Below are positions 52,233-60,988 of a stretch of DNA of 64,000 nucleotides, piece by piece; position 1 is the stretch's first letter; every line of letters begins with the position of its first letter. The DNA is from Fusobacterium_C necrophorum_A (GTDB lineage: Bacteria > Fusobacteriota > Fusobacteriia > Fusobacteriales > Fusobacteriaceae). The position numbers were made by a program, and so were the translations under genes. The DNA lies in contig NZ_SBAP01000013.1 in assembly GCF_004134945.1 (NCBI RefSeq), positions 11,726 through 75,725 on the forward strand, in the 5' to 3' direction. Below the pieces are notes generated by a model. It was given only the letters and a program-made list of their open reading frames with translations. It searched no databases and was not told the DNA's origin.

Positions 52233-54248
52233 ATGAGAACTTTATTGATTGATAACTATGATTCTTATACCTATAATTTATATCAAATGATTGCAGATAT
52301 TACGGGAAAAGAAGTTCTCGTCATTAAAAATGACGAATATTCTTGGGAGGAAGTACAAAAGCTTGCCTTTGATGCGGTCGTCATTTCTCCGGGACCCGGA
52401 AGGCCTGATAAAAAAGAAGATTTTGGAGTCTGTGAAGAAGTGATTCTCCATTGTGAAAAACCAATTTTGGGGGTTTGTTTGGGACATCAGGGAATCTACC
52501 ATGTTTTTGGGGGAGAAGTTGGCAAGGCTCCGATTCCTATGCATGGAAGATTAAGTAAAATCCACCATGAAGGAAGAGGAATTTTTCAAAACTTGGCACA
52601 GGGCATCCAAGTAGTACGCTATCATTCTTTGCTATGCAAAGGAGAGGTTCCGGAGTGTTTACAGGTAGAGGCCAGAACGGAAGAGGGACTGATTATGGCA
52701 CTTTCCCATAAGACAAAGCCGATTTGGGGAGTACAATTTCATCCCGAATCGATTTGTACTCAAGAGGGAAGAAAAATGCTCGAGAATTTTTTCCGCCTGA
52801 GTCATGAATATTATCAGAAACAGGAGACTTTTCTCTATGAGAGCATGGATGATTGGGAAGAGGGGGAGGAGATTTTTCGGCGTCTCTATCCAAGATTTCC
52901 AAAATTACTGTGGTTAGATAGCAGTAAGGTAGAAAAGGGCTTATCCCGTTTTTCCATTTTTGGAATGTCGAGTCCTGAAAGAGGCTATACTTTACATTAT
53001 AAGGTAGACAGTAAAATTTTGGAAAAGAAATGGGAGCAAGGAAGGACAGAATATTTTTCAGAAAGTATTTTCGACTATTTCCAGACAAGAAAGAAAAATT
53101 GGAGAGTGAAAGAAGAACTGCCCTTTGATTTTCAATTGGGATATATCGGTTATTTTGCTTATGAGTTGAAACAGGAATGTGTCGCAGAAAATCGACATTC
53201 CTATGAATATCCGGATGCTTTTTTTTGCTATGTGGATAGGGCTGTGGTTTTGGATCATTGGGAAAAGAAACTCTATTTATTATCCGAGGGGGAGGACAGA
53301 ACTTGGATTGAAGAGGTAAAAAGCCTTCTACAAAGAGGAGAAAAATATCAGGAGGGAGAGCATTTTTCCAACTATCCGAGGGCGGCTTTTGTCATCAAAC
53401 GAAAAGAATATCTTGAAAGCATTCATAAAAGCCAGGACTTGATTGCTCAAGGGGAAAGTTATGAAATTTGTTTGACCAATCGCTTGGAACTTTTTGCAAA
53501 GGTTTGTCCGGTGGATTACTATCTTTTATTGCGAAAAGTAAGTCCCGCTCCTTATTCCGCTTTTTTTCCCTGTGAGAAGCTAAGTCTTGCCTCTTCTTCC
53601 ATGGAAAAATTTTTGACCGTAGATCGAGAGGGGAAGGTGGAAACAAAACCGATCAAAGGAACGATTCGTCGAGGAAGTACTGTGGAAGAAGATGAAAAAT
53701 ATAAGAGAAGTTTGGCGGAAGAAGAGAAGAATCAGTCGGAAAACTTAATGATAGTCGATTTATTGAGAAATGACTTGGGGAAAGTTTGTGACATTGCTTC
53801 TATAAAAGTTCCTAAATTGATGACTGTGGAGAGCTATAGTACTTTACATCAATTGGTCAGTACTGTAACGGGAAAAATATCCGGAAAGTATGATGCAATA
53901 GATGTTATCAAGGCCTGTTTTCCCGGCGGCTCTATGACGGGAGCTCCCAAGAAAAGAACCTTGGAGATTATTGATTCTCTGGAGACTGTTCCCCGAGGAA
54001 TTTATTCGGGAAGCATGGGTTTTCTTTCTCACAACGGAACGGCAGATTTTAATATCGTCATCCGTACTGCCGTAATAGAAGAGGAAAAAGTAAGTTTAGG
54101 AGTTGGGGGAGCCATTATTGCTCTTTCCAATCCGGAAGAAGAATTTGAGGAAATTTTATTGAAAGCAAAGGGTGTTTTGAAAGCATTTCAATTATATTTT
54201 ACCGGAAATATGGAAGAAGAAATTCGGATAGAGGGCAGTGAAGCATGA
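52233..54248 (+). CDS. pabB: bifunctional aminodeoxychorismate synthase (PabA-PabB fusion)
   Basis: A 671-residue fusion. Residues 1-190: class I glutamine amidotransferase with LIDNYDSYTYNL at the start, nucleophile Cys in GVCLGHQGI near 81 and HPES near 170. Residues 200-671: chorismate-binding domain with PIKGTIRRG near 475, IVDLLRNDLGKVCD near 512 and FPGGSMTGAPKKRT near 568. The Lys in PIKGT marks PabB and separates it from anthranilate synthase (PIAGT). It makes 4-amino-4-deoxychorismate for folate. RBS AAGGGAGA; overlaps pabC by four bases. Confidence 0.93.
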   Translation: MRTLLIDNYDSYTYNLYQMIADITGKEVLVIKNDEYSWEEVQKLAFDAVVISPGPGRPDKKEDFGVCEEVILHCEKPILGVCLGHQGIYHVFGGEVGKAPIPMHGRLSKIHHEGRGIFQNLAQGIQVVRYHSLLCKGEVPECLQVEARTEEGLIMALSHKTKPIWGVQFHPESICTQEGRKMLENFFRLSHEYYQKQETFLYESMDDWEEGEEIFRRLYPRFPKLLWLDSSKVEKGLSRFSIFGMSSPERGYTLHYKVDSKILEKKWEQGRTEYFSESIFDYFQTRKKNWRVKEELPFDFQLGYIGYFAYELKQECVAENRHSYEYPDAFFCYVDRAVVLDHWEKKLYLLSEGEDRTWIEEVKSLLQRGEKYQEGEHFSNYPRAAFVIKRKEYLESIHKSQDLIAQGESYEICLTNRLELFAKVCPVDYYLLLRKVSPAPYSAFFPCEKLSLASSSMEKFLTVDREGKVETKPIKGTIRRGSTVEEDEKYKRSLAEEEKNQSENLMIVDLLRNDLGKVCDIASIKVPKLMTVESYSTLHQLVSTVTGKISGKYDAIDVIKACFPGGSMTGAPKKRTLEIIDSLETVPRGIYSGSMGFLSHNGTADFNIVIRTAVIEEEKVSLGVGGAIIALSNPEEEFEEILLKAKGVLKAFQLYFTGNMEEEIRIEGSEA

Positions 54249-54961
54249 AAATTATAGTAGATGACGGATTTTTGTTTGGAGCAGGAGTTTTTGAAACCAT
54301 CAAGGTGGAAGACGGAAGAGCTATTTTTTGTGAAGAGCATCTGAGACGTTTGCAGAAAAGTTTAGATTTTTTTGATATTTCTCAAAAGATCTCGGTGAAA
54401 GAGATTCAAGCTTATCTTGCAACACAGGAAGAAAAAAATTTCGCTTTAAAAATCGTTGTTTCCACTCGGAATATCTTGTATTTGAAACGGGAAAATCCCT
54501 ATTTGTATCAAAATAAGGACAGAGGTGTCAGACTTTGTTTTTCAAAAGTTTTGAGAAATTCGAGCTCTGCTATGGTCTATCATAAGACAACACAGTATTA
54601 TGAAAATCTCTTGGAGAAGAAAAAGGCGAAACAAAAACACTATGATGAAGTCGTGTTTTGGAATGAGCGAGGGGAATTGGCGGAGGGGGCGGTTTCCAAT
54701 CTCTTTTTTCTAAAAGGAGACCAACTCTATACTCCTCCCGTTTCCTGTGGATTATTGCCCGGCATTATGCGTGGGAAAATAATGGAGTATTATCCGGTAG
54801 AGGAAAAGAGGATTCTTCCGGAGGACTTGCTGGACTTTGATGCCTGCTTTCTCACAAATTCTTTGATGGGAGTCCTTTGGGTGAGAGAAGTGGAAGGAAT
54901 TTTCTATCAAAAAACAAAAAAGATAGAGAAAATTCTGGCAGAGCAAGAGTCTTGGAAGTAA
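54245..54961 (+). CDS. pabC: aminodeoxychorismate lyase (class IV aminotransferase fold)
   Basis: A 238-residue PLP enzyme of fold type IV: DDGFLFGAGVFETIKVEDG near 6-24, the cofactor Lys in the KTTQYYENLL segment near residue 119, and GELAEGAVSNLFFLKGD near 144-160. It is on the short side for the family, lacking part of the N-terminus. It releases pyruvate to give p-aminobenzoate. Translational coupling to pabAB supports the assignment over D-amino acid or branched-chain transaminases. Confidence 0.88.
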   Translation: MKIIVDDGFLFGAGVFETIKVEDGRAIFCEEHLRRLQKSLDFFDISQKISVKEIQAYLATQEEKNFALKIVVSTRNILYLKRENPYLYQNKDRGVRLCFSKVLRNSSSAMVYHKTTQYYENLLEKKKAKQKHYDEVVFWNERGELAEGAVSNLFFLKGDQLYTPPVSCGLLPGIMRGKIMEYYPVEEKRILPEDLLDFDACFLTNSLMGVLWVREVEGIFYQKTKKIEKILAEQESWK

Positions 54962-55101
54962 AAGCGGAGGGATGGCAGTCCTGATTCCCTTTAAAAATAA
55001 AAGAAAATTTTTGCTGTTTATGAATGATGCTGGAACACTCCCGAATTGAGTCGTGAGAGTTTCCGTAGGAAAGAAAATATGTTTTTAAGAAGGAGAAGAT
55101 T

Positions 55102-55449
55102 ATGGTAAAAAATGCGGAAGATTTAATAGAAATCAGTCGAGAAAATGCTTTTGGAGGAGTAGGAAGCCTATTTATAGTAGATTACTTGAGTGAAAAAGAA
55201 TGTAAGGGGAAGTTAAATTTTTTAAGAAGACTTCGTTTGGAACCGGGCTCTTCTTTGGGAGAACACTCTCATACAAGCAATTTTGAAATCTATTTTATTT
55301 TGAAAGGAGAGGGCTTGCTAATTGACGACGGGATCGAGAAGAAAGTGGGAGTTGGAGATATGATTTACACAGCGGACGGATCCAGTCACAGTTTAATCAA
55401 TCAGGGTGTGGAAGATTTGGAATTTTTAGCTTTTATCATTCCAGAATAA
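55102..55449 (+). CDS. cupin domain protein
   Basis: A 115-residue single-domain cupin. Motif 1 is GSSLGEHSHTSNFEIYFILKG near residues 49-69 (metal ligands His55, His57, Glu62), and motif 2 is GDMIYTADGSSHSLIN near 85-100 (His97). The function cannot be deduced. AGAAGGAG is the RBS; the 140 bases upstream (54962-55101) hold no clear promoter, only imperfect inverted repeats near 55032-55064. Confidence 0.88.
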   Translation: MVKNAEDLIEISRENAFGGVGSLFIVDYLSEKECKGKLNFLRRLRLEPGSSLGEHSHTSNFEIYFILKGEGLLIDDGIEKKVGVGDMIYTADGSSHSLINQGVEDLEFLAFIIPE

Positions 55450-55456
55450 AAGATAA

Positions 55457-55502
55457 GGGGCTATTTCGGGAATAATATATTTGAGATAGCCCCTATATTT
55501 TT
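55457..55502 (+). terminator. terminator of the cupin gene
   Basis: GGGGCTATTTC (55457-55467) pairs with GAGATAGCCCC (55483-55493), one wobble, followed by TATATTTTT. Confidence 0.85.
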
Positions 55503-55661
55503 AGATACTTAGATATTTCTCAATTTTTCTGACAGTTATTCACCATCTTACTCTGCTGTTTTCTATAAGATTCCTTTTTTGCTAAAGAGGAAGTGTGCTC
55601 TCGGTAGAGTGCAAGCTTCTAATGATATAGAGATTTTTTCCTCTTCAGGAAAGAAATAAGA

Positions 55662-56618
55662 TTAACAAATTCCGTAAGAATTTCCGATTTCAATATATTT
55701 TTTCATCACTCCACAAGCTTCTTCGAATCTTTTGTGTTCTCGTTCGTCCAAAGGAAGTTCCAAAATTTCTTCCACTCCGTTATTTCCAATAATGGCAGGA
55801 ACTCCGATATAAAAACCGGAATGTCCGTATTCTCCGTCTAAATAGGCACTACATGGAAGAACTCTTCTTTCATTGTGGAAAATCGCCTTGACAAGATTTG
55901 CACAGGTACAACCGATTCCAAATTCCGTACAATTTTTTCCGGCAATAATATCCCAAGCAGTTCGAACCGCTTGTTTTTCCAATTCTAATAAATCCACATT
56001 TTTAAATTGTTCCGGATGAGTTTTCACATATTCCAAGAAAGGGACTCCATGAATTGTAGCACTTGAATAATTTGCGACTTGAGTATCCCCATGTTCTCCC
56101 AACATAAAAGCTTGAATTACACTGCTGTCGATATTCGTTACTTCACTGATAATTCTTCGTAATCTGGCACTGTCAAGTCCGGTACCGGTACCGATAACTC
56201 TGTTTTTTGGGAAACCGGATAGTTGTCTTACAAAATAAGTGACAATGTCAACCGGATTTGTAATGACCACAAAAATTCCATCAAAACCTGCTTTTACGAC
56301 ATCAGGAACGAAGCTTTTCACAGCTTCCATAGACCCTTTTAACTCTTCCAATCTTTGTTTGTTTTTGGTTAAGCTTCCCACACTTACCACAATGACATCC
56401 ATTTCAGACAATTCTTGGATTCCGCCGTCTTTGATGATGCTTCTGTGAGGAAGAAAACTGACAGTATCCATGCAATCGATGGCATGTGCCTTTGCTTTTT
56501 CCGGAAGAATATCCATCAGTACCATTTCATCACAAACTCCTTGTAATAACATCGCTAAGGCACAGTGGCTTCCTACATGTCCAATTCCTACAATTCCTAC
56601 TTTTTTTGTTTGTAACAT
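55662..56618 (-). CDS. L-lactate / L-2-hydroxyacid dehydrogenase family
   Basis: A 318-residue NAD-dependent dehydrogenase: GIGHVGSHCALAML near 9-22 (NAD site), ITNPVDIVTYFVRQLSG near 119-135, GTGTGLDSARLRR near 142-154 and the catalytic His in LGEHGDTQV near 177. The active-site loop reads GSLTKNKQRLEELKGS: one residue shorter than GANQKPGETRLDL of typical LDH and without the Gln that selects lactate. Lactate is therefore likely but a larger 2-oxoacid (HicDH-like) is possible. The start at 56618 is seven bases after AAAGGGG; earlier in-frame ATGs are too close to it. Confidence 0.85.
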   Translation of the reverse strand: MLQTKKVGIVGIGHVGSHCALAMLLQGVCDEMVLMDILPEKAKAHAIDCMDTVSFLPHRSIIKDGGIQELSEMDVIVVSVGSLTKNKQRLEELKGSMEAVKSFVPDVVKAGFDGIFVVITNPVDIVTYFVRQLSGFPKNRVIGTGTGLDSARLRRIISEVTNIDSSVIQAFMLGEHGDTQVANYSSATIHGVPFLEYVKTHPEQFKNVDLLELEKQAVRTAWDIIAGKNCTEFGIGCTCANLVKAIFHNERRVLPCSAYLDGEYGHSGFYIGVPAIIGNNGVEEILELPLDEREHKRFEEACGVMKKYIEIGNSYGIC

Positions 56619-56657
56619 AGTCATACCCCTTTCAAATAAAATATTCACTACAATTTT

Positions 56658-56666
56658 ATTATATCA
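56658..56666 (-). promoter_or_regulatory. extended -10 promoter of the dehydrogenase gene
   Basis: On the minus strand TGATATAAT (extended -10, TATAAT at 56663-56658). The -35 position is only T-rich, so the TG element probably compensates. Confidence 0.6.
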
Positions 56667-56690
56667 TAAATTTTCCGGAGAAAAAATATT

Positions 56691-56719
56691 TTCTTGATAC
56701 CGGGGAAGTGTGTTATAAT
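56691..56719 (+). promoter_or_regulatory. extended -10 promoter of the nucleosidase-spl-SDR operon
   Basis: TGTTATAAT (extended -10; TATAAT 56714-56719) with a weak -35 TTCTTG at 56691-56696 and 17-base spacing. It diverges from the dehydrogenase promoter about 50 bases away. Confidence 0.6.
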
Positions 56720-56747
56720 GAAAAGAATAAAAAGTGGAGGAAAGACA

Positions 56748-57566
56748 ATGGTTTATTTATTTTTTGCTCTCTATGCGGAAGCAAAACCTTTTTTAGAAAA
56801 ATGGAAGTGTAAAAAACAAAATCAATATACAAAATATCAGGTATTTGAAGCGGAAAATGTCTGTTGTGTTATTACAGGAGTGGGAGCGATGAATATGGCA
56901 ATTCACAGTACGCATTTTCTTTCCTCACGATTTCCGGGAGGAGAAGATATTTTTTGTAACATCGGAGTAGCAGGAAGCAGAAAGAAATCATTTGCCAAGG
57001 GAGAACTTTATCTCATTCATAAAATTCATGCAAAGGAGAGCGGCAGAGATTTCTATCCCGAATTATTATATCGACAGAATTTCAAAGAGGCGAGTTTGGA
57101 GAGTTTTTCCAAGATTGTCGGAAAAGAGGAGGAAGTACGGGAAGATTTAGTCGATATGGAAGGAGCCGCTTTTTTTGAAACGATGACTTTTTTTGTGAAA
57201 AAGCGACAAATTTTTTTATGGAAGTGTGTATCCGATTTTTTGGAGGGAGAGATGGTGCAGCCGGAAAAGTTGTTGAGGAAACACTGTGAAAGTTTAGCAC
57301 TCTTTTTTGACCGGCACTTGCAAACAAAAGAAAGCGGTGAGCAAAGAAAAAAAGAAGAAGAAAAGCAGCTACAAGAGGTTCTATGGAAACATCTTTTTTG
57401 CTCGGAAACCATGTGTATTCAAGGGAGAGAGTTGCTTCATTATGCAGAATTATCTCAGAAAAATGTGAGAGCCTTGATAGAAAAATATCTGCTGCTTGAA
57501 GTCAAAACAAAGTCGGAGGGGAAGAAGTATTTTGAGAACTTACGAAATGAAATCATGGAATTCTAA
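56748..57566 (+). CDS. nucleoside phosphorylase/MTAN-like protein with extra C-terminal domain
   Basis: A 272-residue protein. Residues 1-195 resemble the PNP/UDP superfamily: a GVGAMNMAIHSTHFL segment near 42-56, GVAGSRKKSFAKGELYLI near 70-87 and DMEGAAFFETMTF near 143-155, the motif holding the ribose-binding Met-Glu pair of MTA/SAH nucleosidases. A roughly 75-residue C-terminal part (KKEEEKQ onward) looks like a small helical domain, possibly winged-helix. The start at 56748 follows GTGGAGG. It overlaps the radical SAM gene, so the two are coupled. Substrate is unproven; 5'-deoxyadenosine or MTA would fit. Confidence 0.7.
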   Translation: MVYLFFALYAEAKPFLEKWKCKKQNQYTKYQVFEAENVCCVITGVGAMNMAIHSTHFLSSRFPGGEDIFCNIGVAGSRKKSFAKGELYLIHKIHAKESGRDFYPELLYRQNFKEASLESFSKIVGKEEEVREDLVDMEGAAFFETMTFFVKKRQIFLWKCVSDFLEGEMVQPEKLLRKHCESLALFFDRHLQTKESGEQRKKEEEKQLQEVLWKHLFCSETMCIQGRELLHYAELSQKNVRALIEKYLLLEVKTKSEGKKYFENLRNEIMEF

Positions 57567-58557
57567 TTTCTCTCATATTTATGTGGAGAGAGAAGTGATG
57601 AAGCATGAGAGAAGCCAAAAAATAATGGAGAAATTTCCAAAAGCTGTCATCATAGAGATAGAGAGTTATCAGGATGTTTTTCATCCGAGCGGGCAGGAAT
57701 TTGCCTATCAAAAACAAAGTCAAAAATTGATTTTAGCAAGAAAACGAGATCATTTTTTATACAAGGGATCTAAGGTGTGTGAAAGCTTTGAAAATCATCA
57801 CTTTTATTATACAAGTTTTTTATTGAACTGTATCTATGACTGTGATTATTGTTATTTGCAAGGGGTATATTCTTCTGCAAATATTGTCGTTTTTGTGAAT
57901 TTAGAGGATTTTTTCGAAGAAGTGGAACGGAGATTGGAAGAAACAAAAGACTTATATCTTTGTATTTCATACGATACGGATTTATTAGCATTTGAGGGAA
58001 TTCATTCCTTTGTGGAAGCATGGTATGATTTCAGTCAAAAACATCCCGGTTTGAAAATTGAATTGAGAACCAAGAGTGCAAAAGTATTAGATTTTTCCAA
58101 GAAACCCTATAATCCGAATTTTATCTTGGCGTGGACTCTATCTCCCGAAGCTGTCAGTCGAATGTTTGAGAAAAAAACTCCCCCTTTGCAAAATCGCTTA
58201 GAGGCAATCCGGAAATGGCAGGAACAAGGATTTCTTATTCGCCTTTGTTTCGATCCTATTTTGTGGCAGAAAGATTTTGAGAAAAACTACTCTCTTTTTT
58301 TCCAATATTGTTTTTCGAGCTTGGACAGGGCGAAGATCCTAGATGTGAGTGTGGGAACCTTTCGAATCTCCAAAGAATACCTGAAAAAAATGAGAAAGCA
58401 GAATCGAAATTCCTTGTTACTTTCTTATCCCTTTGTTTGTGAGCAGGGAGTTTACAGTTATCCAAGAGAGATTCAAAGCAGGATATTCGATCTTGTCGAA
58501 AGGGAAATAAAGCAATATGTGGCAGAAGAAAAACTATTTATCGGAGGAGGACTATGA
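57547..58557 (+). CDS. spore photoproduct lyase-like radical SAM protein
   Basis: A 336-residue protein matching the SPL family: IYVEREVMKHERSQKIMEKF near the N-terminus and the family-specific cluster motif C-x3-C-x2-C at Cys95, Cys99, Cys102 (CIYDCDYCYLQ). Tyr101 and Tyr103 in YCYLQ and Cys139 (LYLCISYDTD) align with B. subtilis Tyr97, Tyr99 and Cys141, the H-atom transfer residues. The ATG at 57547 lacks a strong RBS; TTG 57532 preceded by GGAGGGG is an alternative, while ATG 57598 would lose conserved residues. SPL repairs UV thymine dimers of spores; the rest of the window shows no spore genes. Confidence 0.85.
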   Translation: MKSWNSNFSHIYVEREVMKHERSQKIMEKFPKAVIIEIESYQDVFHPSGQEFAYQKQSQKLILARKRDHFLYKGSKVCESFENHHFYYTSFLLNCIYDCDYCYLQGVYSSANIVVFVNLEDFFEEVERRLEETKDLYLCISYDTDLLAFEGIHSFVEAWYDFSQKHPGLKIELRTKSAKVLDFSKKPYNPNFILAWTLSPEAVSRMFEKKTPPLQNRLEAIRKWQEQGFLIRLCFDPILWQKDFEKNYSLFFQYCFSSLDRAKILDVSVGTFRISKEYLKKMRKQNRNSLLLSYPFVCEQGVYSYPREIQSRIFDLVEREIKQYVAEEKLFIGGGL

Positions 58558-59243
58558 AGGTTTTAGTGACGGGAGCAACTTCCGGGATTGGAAGAGTCTT
58601 AGTGGAAAGACTGTTGCAGGAGGACAATGAGGTGCTGGGGATAGGACGGGATTTTCAAAAATATCCCTTAGAACATCCCAAGTATCAAACATATTCTTGT
58701 GATTTGAGAAAGATGGCGGAAATAGAAAAATTGTTACGAGTGGTAGCAAAGGAAGATTGGGATGCCGTCATTTTGGTTGCAGGACTGGGATATTTTGCTC
58801 CTCATGAAGAAATTCATTTTTCCAAAATTCAGGAAATGGTACAGGTCAATCTCGGATCTGCGATGATGTTGGTACAGGCAAGCTTGCGAAGTTTGAAAAA
58901 AACAAAGGGGCATATCCTTTTTCTTTCTTCCGTAACTGCCGGCAAAGCAAGTCCCATAGGAGCTGCTTATTCTGCCACCAAAGCGGGACTTTCTCATTTT
59001 GCAGAAAGCCTTTGGGAAGAAGTGAGAAAATATGGAGTGAGAGTCAGTGTCGTGGAACCGGATATGACAAAGACGGATTTTTATAAGCACGGTTCTTTCG
59101 ACGTTGGAGAGGGAGAGGATAGTTATCTATTGGCAGAAGAGGTTGTCGAGGCTGTTTTTTTTCTATTTTCTCAACGAAAGGAAGTGAATATTCGAAAGAT
59201 TGAAATACAACCACAACGACATAGAATAACTCGTAGGGGGTAA
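58554..59243 (+). CDS. short-chain dehydrogenase/reductase
   Basis: A 229-residue classical SDR: nucleotide loop GATSGIGR (residues 7-14), a Ser in LFLSSVTAGKASP near 121, catalytic Tyr-x3-Lys in AAYSATKAG near 137-141. It overlaps the SPL-like gene by four bases (ATGA), so it is in the same operon. The substrate is unknown; whether it works with the SPL-like enzyme is open. Confidence 0.88.
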   Translation: MKVLVTGATSGIGRVLVERLLQEDNEVLGIGRDFQKYPLEHPKYQTYSCDLRKMAEIEKLLRVVAKEDWDAVILVAGLGYFAPHEEIHFSKIQEMVQVNLGSAMMLVQASLRSLKKTKGHILFLSSVTAGKASPIGAAYSATKAGLSHFAESLWEEVRKYGVRVSVVEPDMTKTDFYKHGSFDVGEGEDSYLLAEEVVEAVFFLFSQRKEVNIRKIEIQPQRHRITRRG

Positions 59244-59249
59244 ACGGTA

Positions 59250-59278
59250 TTGAAGAAAATATAAAAAAAAGCTATGAT
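59250..59278 (+). promoter_or_regulatory. promoter of znuACB
   Basis: -35 TTGAAG (59250-59255), 17-base spacer, -10 TATGAT (59273-59278); the start codon follows after 33 bases. No obvious Zur palindrome is visible. Confidence 0.65.
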
Positions 59279-59311
59279 GTTTCTATACTATTAGAATAAA
59301 GGAGGACAACT

Positions 59312-60331
59312 ATGAAAAAAAGAAGATGGAGTATATGTTTTGTGATATTATGCTTGTGCATGGCGTGTATTGGTTGCGGAAAGAAAAAGGAAGAAACGGC
59401 ACAGGAGAAAATAAAAGTGGTTACCAGCAACTATCCGATGTATGATTTTACGAAAAGAATTGCAGGAGACAGCTTGGAAATTGTAAATTTAGTTCCACCC
59501 GGAACAGAACCGCATGATTGGGAACCCAGCGTACAAGATATTGCTCAATTGGAAGAAGCGAAAGCCTTTATTTATAATGGAGCGGGAATGGAAGCATGGG
59601 TCGAAAAAGTCTTGGAAAGTTTAAATAATAAAGAATTATTGGTGGTGGAAGCATCGCAACGAGTGGATTTGCTAAAGGCAGAGGAGCATGATGAGGACAA
59701 AGGGGAAGCTCATCATGAAGGAGTTCATGAACATAAGCATCACGAGCACGAGCACGAGCATGAACATGAACATCACCACGAAGAACATCATCACCATCAT
59801 CATGGAGAATGGGATCCTCATGTGTGGTTAAGTTTGCGAGCGGCTCAAATAGAAATGGAAAATATTAAAAATCTTTTGGTCGAAGTCAATCCGGAACAAA
59901 AAGAGATCTATGAAGAAAATTATCGAAAAGCAATCAAGGAATTTCAAGCCTTAGATGAAGAATTCAAGGAAACATTGGCAGCGTTTGAAGGAAGAGAAAT
60001 TGTTGTGGCTCATGAAGCCTTTGCTTATTTATGCCGAGATTATCATTTACATCAATTGGGAATAGAAGGGGTTTTTGCAGATTCAGAACCTTCTCCTGCC
60101 AAAATGAAAGAAATCATTGATTTTGTCAAAGAACATCAGGTAAAGGTGATTTTCTTTGAAAGTTTAGCAAGTCCTAAGGTAGCAGAGGCAATTGCGAGAG
60201 AAACAGGAGCAAAAACGGATATGTTAAATCCCATCGAAGGATTGACAGAAGAGGAAATGGCTTCCGGAAAAGATTATCTATCTGTGATGAGAGAAAATTT
60301 AGAAGCTTTGAAGAAAGCATTTGTGGAATAA
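59312..60331 (+). CDS. znuA: zinc ABC transporter substrate-binding lipoprotein ZnuA
   Basis: A 339-residue cluster 9 binding protein. Signal peptide with a candidate acylated Cys at 19 or 22 (MACIGCG), then VVTSNYPMYDFTKRIAGD near 39-56. Metal-binding His residues are in GTEPHDWEPS near 67-76 and WDPHVWLS after the loop. A His/Glu-rich loop spans about residues 127-167 (some 20 His), typical of zinc receptors. It heads znuA-znuC-znuB. Confidence 0.94.
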   Translation: MKKRRWSICFVILCLCMACIGCGKKKEETAQEKIKVVTSNYPMYDFTKRIAGDSLEIVNLVPPGTEPHDWEPSVQDIAQLEEAKAFIYNGAGMEAWVEKVLESLNNKELLVVEASQRVDLLKAEEHDEDKGEAHHEGVHEHKHHEHEHEHEHEHHHEEHHHHHHGEWDPHVWLSLRAAQIEMENIKNLLVEVNPEQKEIYEENYRKAIKEFQALDEEFKETLAAFEGREIVVAHEAFAYLCRDYHLHQLGIEGVFADSEPSPAKMKEIIDFVKEHQVKVIFFESLASPKVAEAIARETGAKTDMLNPIEGLTEEEMASGKDYLSVMRENLEALKKAFVE

Positions 60332-60340
60332 GAGGGAAAT

Positions 60341-60988
60341 GTGAAAACACTAATTCGAGTAGAACAGGGATATTTTTCTTATCCGAAACAGGAAAATTTG
60401 TTGCGAAATATCAATTTTAGCATAGGAGAAGGAGAGTTTGCCGCCATTATCGGAGCAAATGGGGCAGGGAAGACCACCTTTTTAAAATTATTGTTGGGAC
60501 AGCTCTCTTTTCAGAAAGGAAAAGTGACAAGAAATTATCGACAAATTTCTTATGTCAGTCAGGCTCAGGATAAAACACAGGATTCTTTTCCCGCTACGGT
60601 ATTAGAAATTGTACTATTAAATTTACGACGGGAGATTGGATATTTTCATTTTGTCAAAGAGAAGCATCGGGAACAAGCTCGAAAAGCTTTGAAAATGGTT
60701 GGAATGGAAGCTTATGAAAAGCATTTGATGAAGGAGTTATCAGGAGGGCAACGTCAACGAGTGATGATAGCAAAAGCTCTTGTACAGGAACCGGAACTCT
60801 TAATTTTGGATGAGCCTACCACAGGTTTGGATAAAAAAGCAGTGGAAGATTTATTTGATACTTTAACAACCTTGCAGCATGAAAAGGGAATGAGTATTTT
60901 AATGATCAGCCATGATTTGTTCCGAGTAAGAACTTGGTGTGAGCATATCTATCTACTGGAGGAGGGAGAATTATATGCTTCAGTATGA
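60341..60988 (+). CDS. znuC: zinc ABC transporter ATPase ZnuC
   Basis: A 215-residue ATPase with Walker A GANGAGKTT (residues 38-46), signature LSGGQRQRVMIAKAL near 132-146, Walker B LLILDEPTTGLD, and H-loop ISHDLF. It starts at GTG 60341 nine bases after znuA with AGAGGG as RBS. It overlaps znuB by 14 bases. Confidence 0.94.
   Translation: MKTLIRVEQGYFSYPKQENLLRNINFSIGEGEFAAIIGANGAGKTTFLKLLLGQLSFQKGKVTRNYRQISYVSQAQDKTQDSFPATVLEIVLLNLRREIGYFHFVKEKHREQARKALKMVGMEAYEKHLMKELSGGQRQRVMIAKALVQEPELLILDEPTTGLDKKAVEDLFDTLTTLQHEKGMSILMISHDLFRVRTWCEHIYLLEEGELYASV

Noticed and set aside
59740..59805. CAT/CAC-rich stretch in znuA as a DNA repeat or CRISPR-like array
   Set aside because: It encodes the His-rich metal loop typical of zinc-binding receptors; units are irregular and coding.
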